Shown piece by piece: positions 13,692 through 20,723 of a stretch of DNA of 24,027 bases. A program made the position numbers and the translations under genes. The notes under the pieces are model-generated. The model saw only the letters and a list, made by a program, of their open reading frames with translations. It made no database searches and was not told where the DNA came from. The stretch comes from JBOHUC01 sp050733935 (GTDB lineage: Bacteria > Eisenbacteria > RBG-16-71-46 > DASYSL01), in NCBI GenBank assembly GCA_050733935.1, contig JBOHUC010000102.1:1-24027 (forward strand). The letters are read 5' to 3'. Numbering within the stretch: position 1 is the stretch's first letter; each line of letters opens with the position of its first letter.

Positions 13692-14957
13692 GTGAACGGA
13701 AACAGAGGAGACAAAGACGTCAAGGTCGTGATCACCGGGATGGGAGTCATTTCCCCTCTTGGACACGACGTGGAAACGTTCTGGTCGAAACTGGTCGGCG
13801 GGACGAGCGGAGTGGGACCCATCACCCGCTTCGACGCGTCCGGCTTTGCCACCCGCATTGCGGCCGAGGTGAAGGATTTCGATCCCACCGTCTACATGGA
13901 CCGCAAGGAAGCGAAGCGCAACGACCGTTTCGTGCAACTCGGCATCGCCGCCGCCCACCAGGCCGTCAAGGCCGCGGGCCTCGACATCCCCGCGCTCGAT
14001 CCGAACCGGATCGGCGTCATCGTGGGTTCGGGAATCGGCGGCATCGAGACGTTCGAAAACCAGCACACCACACTCCTCGAGCGCGGGCCCGACCGGGTCA
14101 GCCCGTTCTTCATCCCGATGATGATCAGCAACATGGCCTCCGGCCAGATCTCGATCGCACTCGGGGCGAAGGGTCCGAATTTCACCACGGTGTCCGCATG
14201 CACTTCCTCCGCGAATGCTCTCGGAGAGGCAATGCGCGCACTGCAGCACGACGATGCGGACGTCGTCATCTCGGGCGGAACCGAAGCCACCGTCACGCCG
14301 ATGGCGATCGGCGGCTTCTGCGCCATGAAGGCGATGTCCACAAGGAACGACGAACCCACCCGGGCCTCACGGCCCTTCGATCGTGAACGCGACGGCTTCG
14401 TGATGGGCGAAGGGGCCGCCATCCTGGTTCTCGAGCGTGCCGACCATGCCGCGAAGCGCGGCGCAAAGGTCGTTTGCGAGCTCGCGGGCTACGGTGCGAC
14501 CGGCGACGCGTTCCATATCACCGCTCCCAGCCCGGACGGCGATGGCGCCATGCGGGCCATGCAAAAGGCGCTCGAAGACGCCGGCATGCGCCCCGAAGAG
14601 GTGACCTACGTGAATGCTCACGGCACCTCGACGCCGCACAACGACCGCATCGAAACCGTCGCGGTCAAACGCCTGCTGGGGGAGCACGCGCGAAACGTCA
14701 TGCTCGCTTCGACGAAGTCCATGACCGGCCACCTGCTCGGCGCCGCGGGCGCCCTCGAGGCCGTTGTTTCCGCGCTTGTGATCGCGCGTGGAGTCGTTCC
14801 GCCGACCATCAACCACGAGTACCCGGATCCAGAATGCGACCTCGACTGCGTACCCAATCAGGCCAGGACCGTCCACGTGACAGCCGCCCTGTCGAACTCT
14901 CTGGGGTTCGGCGGTCACAACGGGACTCTGGCGTTTCGGGCGGTTCCGACAGGATGA
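13692..14957 (+). CDS. fabF: beta-ketoacyl-ACP synthase II
   Basis: A 421-residue condensing enzyme for chain elongation. Cys170 (VSACTSSANAL), His310 (NAHGTSTPHND) and His347 (TGHLLGAAGA) make the C-H-H triad of the KAS I/II family, and NSLGFGGHN closes the protein. GTG 13692 is preceded by AAGGAA (13682-13687). A short basic lead (NGNRGDKD) precedes the conserved VKVVITGMGVISPLG. Its stop overlaps rnc in ATGA. The fabF-rnc order is common in many bacteria. KAS II rather than KAS I is favoured by overall similarity and gene order. Confidence 0.96.
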   Translation: MNGNRGDKDVKVVITGMGVISPLGHDVETFWSKLVGGTSGVGPITRFDASGFATRIAAEVKDFDPTVYMDRKEAKRNDRFVQLGIAAAHQAVKAAGLDIPALDPNRIGVIVGSGIGGIETFENQHTTLLERGPDRVSPFFIPMMISNMASGQISIALGAKGPNFTTVSACTSSANALGEAMRALQHDDADVVISGGTEATVTPMAIGGFCAMKAMSTRNDEPTRASRPFDRERDGFVMGEGAAILVLERADHAAKRGAKVVCELAGYGATGDAFHITAPSPDGDGAMRAMQKALEDAGMRPEEVTYVNAHGTSTPHNDRIETVAVKRLLGEHARNVMLASTKSMTGHLLGAAGALEAVVSALVIARGVVPPTINHEYPDPECDLDCVPNQARTVHVTAALSNSLGFGGHNGTLAFRAVPTG

Positions 14958-17125
14958 GACGGCGCCGCCGTCGTTCGCGCGATGAGCGCGACGACCGCGG
15001 CGGACGCGGCTCCTCCCGGACCTACCGTTCCGGCACCCGAACCACCCCGGACTCGCGCCGGGTCGAAACCAACGGCGGCGGATTCATCGGATGGCTCAAG
15101 CGTCTCTTCGGGGGCCTCGTCCCCGGACCGAAGCGCATGGCCGCCGACGAGGCGCGGGCGATCGACGATTTCGCCCGTCACCTCGGCATCCAGTTCAACA
15201 ACCCGGACCTGCTCAAGCTCGCGCTCACGCACCGGTCGTACCTGCACGTGCAGCGCGGGACGTCGCCCCAGTCGAACGAGCGCCTCGAGTTCCTCGGGGA
15301 CTCGGTGCTGGGGCTCATCGTGTCCGAGCATCTCTACAAGTCCTTTCCCGAGGAGCACGAAGGCCAGCTCACGAAGACGAAGTCCCTGCTCGTGAGCAAG
15401 GCGATCCTCTCGCGCCGGGCGCTCGCCATGGGCCTCGGCCGGTTCGTGCTCATGTCGAACTCCGAGGTGGATTCGGGCGGGCGCCAGCGCCTCTCGATCC
15501 TCGCGGACGCGTTCGAAGCGGTCCTGGGCGCGATCTATCTCGACCAGGGCATCGAGGCGGCGCGGAAGTTCGTCGAGACGTGGCTCCTCGCAGAAGCGAA
15601 GGGCATCATCCAGGACAAGCGCCACACGAACTACAAGAGCCTGCTCCAGGAGTACGTGCAGAGCGCGTATCACACGCATCCCGTCTACCGCATCCGCCAC
15701 GAGCACGGCCCCGACCACTCGAAGCTCTTCACGGTCGAGGTCATCGTGAGCGGAAAACAGCTCGGTGCGGGACGCGGCAAGAACAAGAAGGAGGCCGAGC
15801 AGTCGGCGGCGCGTGACGCGCTCGACAACGTGGCCGAGCAGTCGGCTGCGCGGCAGCAGCACAGCGAGGTCGCGCGGGTCGCCACACGATCCGAACGCGT
15901 GGAACGCTCCGAGCGGGTGGGCCGCGGAGAACGCGGCGAACGCGGCGAGCGCGGAGAGCGCAGCGAGCGTGGCGAGCGCGGCGAACGTCCCGACCGGGTG
16001 GATCGATTGGGAAGGGGCGAGCGCAGTGAGCGTGGCGAGCGCGGCGAACGTGGCGAGCGCGGCGAACGTGGAGAACGCGGAGAACGTGCAGAACGCGGAG
16101 AACGGCGGGAACGCCGGGAGCGTGACGTCCGCGAGCCGCGTGACGCGCGTCCGCGTGCAGAAGAGCCCGAACGCATGGAGCGGGGTCCACGACCGGAACA
16201 CGCCGAGCGGGACGAGCATGCGGGACGTCCGGATTTGGCGGAACGTTCCGAGCGCGGGGAGCGTCCGGAGCGGGGCGAACGGATCGAGAGGGGCGAGCGC
16301 CCCGACCGGTTCGAACGCGCTGGGCGTGAGGCACGACCGGAACGTGAACGACGCCCGGAACGGGAAGGAAGGCCCGAACGAGAAGGCCGTCCCGAACGAG
16401 AAGGTCGCCCCGAACGAGAAGGTCGCCCCGAACGAGAGGGTCGCCCCGAACGAGAGGGTCGCCCCGAACGCGAGGGACGCCCCGAACGGGAAGGCCGCCC
16501 GGATCGAGATCGCGGCGACCGCGGACCGCGCCCCGATCGGCGCGAGCGCGAGTTCCGTCCGCGTCCGGAGCGCGAGCCGATGCACGCGGCGAACCTGCCG
16601 CCGGCGGCCTCGACCGAGGCTCCGGAATCGACGTTCGAGGAGCGCCCTGTATCGCGCCCCGCGGCGTTTGCTTCAGAAGGCTCCGGCGTGTCGGAGTCGC
16701 CGTCGGTCGCGCCTGCGGGCTCATCTACAGGTTCACCGCCGATGACGCGTGGCGAGACGCCTCCACCCGATCTCTCGGGCGGCATCCAGTGGACGACCAC
16801 TCCGGTCGAGCGGTCCGGCATGCAGTACGGCCGCCAGCCGGCGGTCAAGTCACGGCACGGCGCGTACGCGCCACCGGTGGCCGATCCGAACCGCCAGCGC
16901 GCGGTGAGCGAAGCGCCGGCTGCGTCTCCTGAACGCAGCGCGCCCGCGCAGGAATCCCGATCGGAGTCCTCTCAGCCTCTGCGCGTCGACGCCGAGGTGC
17001 GCGAGGTCAAGGCTCCACTTCCGGGCGTGGATGAATCCCGTTATCGCGCGGCCGAAGCTCCGGCTTCGAGCTTCTCGAGCGACACGCCGACGGCGTGGGA
17101 TGAGGAACCGAAGGAGTACGAATGA
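14954..17125 (+). CDS. rnc: ribonuclease III with very long Arg/Glu-repeat C-terminal tail
   Basis: A 723-residue protein; ordinary RNase III has ~220-260. Layout: residues 1-40, basic lead with six consecutive Arg; 43-57, hydrophobic/basic GGFIGWLKRLFGGLVPG; ~70-220, nuclease domain with NERLEFLGD (Glu109, Glu112, Asp116) and DAFEAVLGAIYLD (Asp185, Glu188), so the metal site is intact; ~225-292, double-stranded-RNA-binding domain ending KNKKEAEQSAARDAL. Residues ~293-723 are a predicted disordered tail: GER/SER repeats (313-391), eight RPEREG units (467-514), then a Pro/Ser/Ala-rich part with islands such as GGIQWTTTPVERSGMQYG, ending WDEEPKEYE. The start overlaps the fabF stop and the stop overlaps the next gene. 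The core cleaves dsRNA in rRNA and mRNA processing; a scaffold role for the tail is inference. No frameshift is seen. Confidence 0.95.
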   Translation: MRRRRRRSRDERDDRGGRGSSRTYRSGTRTTPDSRRVETNGGGFIGWLKRLFGGLVPGPKRMAADEARAIDDFARHLGIQFNNPDLLKLALTHRSYLHVQRGTSPQSNERLEFLGDSVLGLIVSEHLYKSFPEEHEGQLTKTKSLLVSKAILSRRALAMGLGRFVLMSNSEVDSGGRQRLSILADAFEAVLGAIYLDQGIEAARKFVETWLLAEAKGIIQDKRHTNYKSLLQEYVQSAYHTHPVYRIRHEHGPDHSKLFTVEVIVSGKQLGAGRGKNKKEAEQSAARDALDNVAEQSAARQQHSEVARVATRSERVERSERVGRGERGERGERGERSERGERGERPDRVDRLGRGERSERGERGERGERGERGERGERAERGERRERRERDVREPRDARPRAEEPERMERGPRPEHAERDEHAGRPDLAERSERGERPERGERIERGERPDRFERAGREARPERERRPEREGRPEREGRPEREGRPEREGRPEREGRPEREGRPEREGRPEREGRPDRDRGDRGPRPDRREREFRPRPEREPMHAANLPPAASTEAPESTFEERPVSRPAAFASEGSGVSESPSVAPAGSSTGSPPMTRGETPPPDLSGGIQWTTTPVERSGMQYGRQPAVKSRHGAYAPPVADPNRQRAVSEAPAASPERSAPAQESRSESSQPLRVDAEVREVKAPLPGVDESRYRAAEAPASSFSSDTPTAWDEEPKEYE
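16352..16495 (+). repeat. eight tandem 18-nt units encoding RPEREG within rnc
   Basis: Eight units of 18 nt, each encoding RPEREG, run in frame. The middle units (16406-16459) are nearly identical, differing only at third positions, while the outer units diverge more. This fits expansion by slippage or unequal crossing-over. A degenerate ninth unit (RPDRD) follows. Confidence 0.9.
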
Positions 17126-18804
17126 CCTTTTCCCTCCGCATCTCCCGAGGTTCCTCGGAGCGTCCGTTCGCGTCCGCGTCCGCGTCCGCACCCGCGCTTG
17201 CGCTGCTTGCGATTCTCCTCCTTCCGCTCGTCTTCGCCGGATGCGCGAAGAAGGGTTCCGCCTCGGGCAGCGCGCCGGGCGGCGGAAACCCCATCTCGGG
17301 AGGGGAGCTCGTGTTCGCACGCGGCCACGATTCTGTGCGCCTCGATCCCGGACACGAGACGGACGGCGAGTCGTTCAAGGTGATCGACAACATCTACGAG
17401 AACCTGTGCACGTACGCCGACACGACGACCGACATCCTGCCCGAGCTCGCGTACCGCTGGGACATCAGCACGGACGGCCTTGTCTACACGTTCCACCTGC
17501 GCCCGGACGTCAAGTTCCACGACGGCACGCCGCTCAACGCGGAGGCCGTCCTGTTCTCGCTCGACCGCCAGCGCGACAAGAAGCCGCCCCATCCGTTCCA
17601 CAGCGTGGGCGGGCCGTACACGTACTGGCAGAGCATGTCGATGGACGAGATCGTGAAGGACATCCAGGCGGTCGACGACTCCACGGTCGTGATCACGCTC
17701 CACCGGCGCAACGCCCCGTTTCTCGCGAATCTCGCGATGGGCTTCGCCGCGATCGTGAGTCCGACGGCCGCACGCCAGCACGGTGAGGACTTCTTCAAGC
17801 GTCCGGTCGGCACGGGTCCGTTCCGCTTCGTCGAGTGGGTCAAGGACGAGCGCATCGTGCTCGAGCGCAATCCCGACTACTGGGGACCGAAGGCCTACCT
17901 CGACCGGGTGGTGTTCCGTTCGATCCCCGAGAACACGGTGCGCCTCCTCGCGCTCGAGACGGGCGAGGTCATGGGCATGGATGGGATCAACGCGGAGCTC
18001 GCGAAGCGTCTCGAGCAGAACCAGGCGTTCACGCTTCTCCAGCAGCCGGGTATGAACGTCGGCTACCTCGCGATGCATTGCGACAAGCCGCCGTTCGACA
18101 AGCTGCTCGTGCGTCAGGCCGTGAACTACGCGGTCAATCGCGAGGCGATCGTGAAGGGCCTCTACGGCGGCTTCGGCGCGCCGGCGGTGAACGCCGTGCC
18201 GCCCACGCTGTGGGGCTACAACCGCTCGGTCCAGCCGTATCCGTACGATCCCGCGAAAGCGAAGGAGCTTCTCGCGCAGGCGGGATTCCCGCAGGGCTTC
18301 AAGACCCAGCTCTACGCGATGTCGGGACCGCGGCCGTACATGCCCGATCCGCTCAAGGTCGCCGAGGCGATCCAGGCCGATCTCAAGAACGTCGGCATCG
18401 ACGCCACGCTCAAGACGCTCGAGTGGGGCACGTATCTCGACGAGGTCCAGCACGGCAAGCACCGCATGTGCCTGCTCGGATGGGTGGGGGACAACGGCGA
18501 TCCGGACAACTTCCTGTACGTGCTGCTCGACAAGGAATCGACACGGGTCCCGGCGCAGAACGTCGCGTTCTGGCGCAACGACCGCGTGCACGAGCTCCTG
18601 GTCGGCGCGCAGGAGGAGACCGATCAGGCCGCGCGCGCGACCGCGTACGAGGAGGTGCAACAGATCGCGCACGACGAGGCGCCGTGGGTTCCGCTCGCGC
18701 ACATGACGCAGCTCATCGCGTTCCGGAAGGGCATCCACGGCTATCCGATGCACCCCACCGGGAAGATCCGCTTCCGCACCGTCTGGATCGAGCCGGGCGC
18801 CTAG
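17122..18804 (+). CDS. ABC transporter substrate-binding lipoprotein (peptide/nickel family, DppA-like)
   Basis: A 560-residue SBP_bac_5 family protein. A long N-terminus with repeated Ala/Ser leads to a hydrophobic core and VFAGC, with Cys41 as the lipid anchor, so it sits in the periplasm attached to a membrane. Typical segments include FHLRPDVKFHDGTPLNAEAV, RPVGTGPFRFVEW and RQAVNYAVNREAI. LFSLDRQRDKKPPHPFH resembles the dipeptide-binding protein DppA. It binds the ligand and delivers it to the permeases encoded next. The ATG overlaps the rnc stop in ATGA; GAAGGAG (17110-17116) provides a ribosome binding site. Ligand (di-, oligopeptide or other) is not determinable. Confidence 0.92.
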   Translation: MTFSLRISRGSSERPFASASASAPALALLAILLLPLVFAGCAKKGSASGSAPGGGNPISGGELVFARGHDSVRLDPGHETDGESFKVIDNIYENLCTYADTTTDILPELAYRWDISTDGLVYTFHLRPDVKFHDGTPLNAEAVLFSLDRQRDKKPPHPFHSVGGPYTYWQSMSMDEIVKDIQAVDDSTVVITLHRRNAPFLANLAMGFAAIVSPTAARQHGEDFFKRPVGTGPFRFVEWVKDERIVLERNPDYWGPKAYLDRVVFRSIPENTVRLLALETGEVMGMDGINAELAKRLEQNQAFTLLQQPGMNVGYLAMHCDKPPFDKLLVRQAVNYAVNREAIVKGLYGGFGAPAVNAVPPTLWGYNRSVQPYPYDPAKAKELLAQAGFPQGFKTQLYAMSGPRPYMPDPLKVAEAIQADLKNVGIDATLKTLEWGTYLDEVQHGKHRMCLLGWVGDNGDPDNFLYVLLDKESTRVPAQNVAFWRNDRVHELLVGAQEETDQAARATAYEEVQQIAHDEAPWVPLAHMTQLIAFRKGIHGYPMHPTGKIRFRTVWIEPGA

Positions 18805-18831
18805 GCTTCGTCCGGGGCCCGGGGAAGCGAC

Positions 18832-19848
18832 GTGTTCTCCTACGTTCTGCGCAGGGTCGGGCTGCTCGTGCCGACCCTGCTCGGAATGTCGATCCTCGCG
18901 TTTCTCCTCATTCATCTCGTTCCCGGGGATCCCGCCGCCGTCATGCTCGGCGAGCGCGCGACTCCCGAAGCCGTCGCGGCACTCCGGACCGAGCTCGGCC
19001 TCGACCAGCCCATCTACGTGCAGTACGGCCGCTTCCTGGGCGGCCTCCTCACCGGAAATCTCGGCCGCTCGCTCAAGACGCGCGAATACGTCGTCGTCGA
19101 GATGGCGCAGCGCTTTCCCGCGACGTTCGAGCTCGCACTCGCCGCGATTCTGTTCGCGAGCGTGGTCGGCGTCGCGGCCGGGATCCTGGCTGCGCGCAAG
19201 CGGCGATCGCTGTTCGACGTCTTCGTCATGGCCGGTTCACTCGCGGGCGTGTCGATGCCGATCTTCTGGCTCGGGTTGATCGTGATCCTCATCTTCGCCG
19301 TGAACCTGGGCTGGCTCCCGCTCGCCGGGCGGATCGATCCGGGGTTCGCGGTGCCGCGCGTCACGGGCTTCATGCTCGTCGACACGCTGCTCGCCGGGAA
19401 GCCGGCCGCGTGGCTCAATGCGGCGTCGCACCTCGTTCTTCCGGCGCTCGTTCTCGGCACGATTCCGCTCGCCGTGATCGCGCGCATGACGCGTGCGGCC
19501 GTACTCGACGTGCTCACGCAGGACTACGTGCGCACCGCGTGGGCGAAGGGGTTGAGCGAGTCGCGCGTGCTGCTGGTTCATGTGCTCAAGAACGCGCTCA
19601 TTCCGACGATCACGGTGATCGGGCTCCAGTTCGGCTATCTGCTCGGGGGTGCCATCATCACCGAGACGATCTTCAGCTGGCCCGGCGTTGGACGCTGGCT
19701 CGTGCTCGCGGTCTCGGCGCGCGACTTTCGCGCGGTGCAGGGCGGCGTGCTCCTGATCGCGACCGTGTTCGTGGTCGTGAACCTGATCGTGGACCTTCTG
19801 TACGCGGTCGCGGATCCCCGGATCCGGCTCGGCGGAGAGCGCGAGTGA
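18832..19848 (+). CDS. ABC transporter permease, DppB-like
   Basis: A 338-residue inner-membrane permease with about six hydrophobic segments. The N-terminus FSYVLRRVGLLVPTLLGMS and HLVPGDPAAVMLG are hallmarks of the DppB/OppB family. The ATPase-coupling EAA-like loop is TAWAKGLSESRVLLVHVLKNAL. GTG 18832 follows GGGGAAG at 18821-18827. It follows the binding-protein gene by 27 nt and overlaps the second permease by 4 nt. It forms the translocation path together with that permease. All expected parts are present. Confidence 0.95.
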   Translation: MFSYVLRRVGLLVPTLLGMSILAFLLIHLVPGDPAAVMLGERATPEAVAALRTELGLDQPIYVQYGRFLGGLLTGNLGRSLKTREYVVVEMAQRFPATFELALAAILFASVVGVAAGILAARKRRSLFDVFVMAGSLAGVSMPIFWLGLIVILIFAVNLGWLPLAGRIDPGFAVPRVTGFMLVDTLLAGKPAAWLNAASHLVLPALVLGTIPLAVIARMTRAAVLDVLTQDYVRTAWAKGLSESRVLLVHVLKNALIPTITVIGLQFGYLLGGAIITETIFSWPGVGRWLVLAVSARDFRAVQGGVLLIATVFVVVNLIVDLLYAVADPRIRLGGERE

Positions 19849-20687
19849 GCGGCTTCTTCGGGCGGAAGGGCGTGCGCGCGTTCCTGCGCCACCGCGGGGC
19901 CGTGATCGGAACAGTGCTCATCGGCCTGTTCCTCCTGATCGCGCTCGCCGCACCGGCGGTCGCGCCGTACGATCCGCTTGCGCAGAATCTCGCCGAGCGC
20001 CTTCAGCCCCCGTCCGCGCAGCACTGGCTCGGCACCGACGATTTCGGGCGCGACGTCTTCTCGCGCGTGCTCCACGGTGCACGCGTCTCGCTCCGGCTCG
20101 GGCTCGTCGCGGTCGGATTGGCACTCGCGATCGGCGGGACGATCGGGCTCCTCGCCGGCTACTACGGCGGCTGGTTCGATCTCCTCGGAATGCGTTTCAT
20201 GGACCTCATGCTCGCGTTTCCCTCGATCCTCCTTTCGATCGTCGTGGTCGCGATCCTCGGCCCGTCGCTCACGAACGCGATGATCGCAGTCGGGGTGATG
20301 GCCGTGCCGCAGTACGCCCGCATCGTGCGCGGGTCGGTGCTCCAGGTGCGGAACCTCGAGTACGTGCAGGCGGCCCAGGCGCTCGGTGCGACCGACCGTC
20401 GCGTGCTCGCGCGCGCGATCCTGCCGAACGTGCTGGGACCGGTGATCGTGACCGCAAGCCTCGGGCTTGCGACCGCGATCCTGGACGCCGCAGGACTTTC
20501 GTTCCTCGGGCTCGGCGCACAGCCGCCGACGCCGGAGTGGGGCTCGATGCTCGCGCAGGGCCGGGAGCTCATCCTGATCGCACCCTGGGTCCTGACCGCT
20601 CCGGGAGTCGCAGTGTTCCTTGCGGTTTTGGGCTTCAACCTCGTGGGCGACGCGCTCCGGGATCTCCTCGATCCGCACCGGGCGTAG
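19845..20687 (+). CDS. ABC transporter permease, DppC-like
   Basis: A 280-residue partner permease with an N-terminal hydrophobic segment (AVIGTVLIGLFLLIALAAP), the family motif HWLGTDDFGRDVFSR, and the EAA loop QAAQALGATDRRVLARAILP. The remaining membrane segments lead to the usual GFNLVGDALRDLLDP end. GTG 19845 overlaps the DppB-like stop (GTGA). No gene for the DppD/DppF-type ATPases follows; the next gene is a TPR protein, so energising subunits must be encoded elsewhere. Confidence 0.95.
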   Translation: MSGFFGRKGVRAFLRHRGAVIGTVLIGLFLLIALAAPAVAPYDPLAQNLAERLQPPSAQHWLGTDDFGRDVFSRVLHGARVSLRLGLVAVGLALAIGGTIGLLAGYYGGWFDLLGMRFMDLMLAFPSILLSIVVVAILGPSLTNAMIAVGVMAVPQYARIVRGSVLQVRNLEYVQAAQALGATDRRVLARAILPNVLGPVIVTASLGLATAILDAAGLSFLGLGAQPPTPEWGSMLAQGRELILIAPWVLTAPGVAVFLAVLGFNLVGDALRDLLDPHRA

Positions 20688-20723
20688 GCGCTGTGGCTCT
20701 TCTCCGCGCGCAGGGGCGCGGCG

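Noticed and set aside
16352..16495. CRISPR-like array
   Set aside because: Units are contiguous 18-mers without spacers and encode protein in frame with RNase III.
14915..16585. Long minus-strand open frame (about 556 codons) with SFGATF-like repeats opposite rnc
   Set aside because: It is the antisense shadow of the rnc repeats; no start signals or family features, while the plus frame encodes an intact RNase III.
15685..16848. Minus-strand open frame rich in SGRPSR repeats
   Set aside because: Also antisense to the RPEREG array; its repetitiveness follows from the plus-strand repeat.
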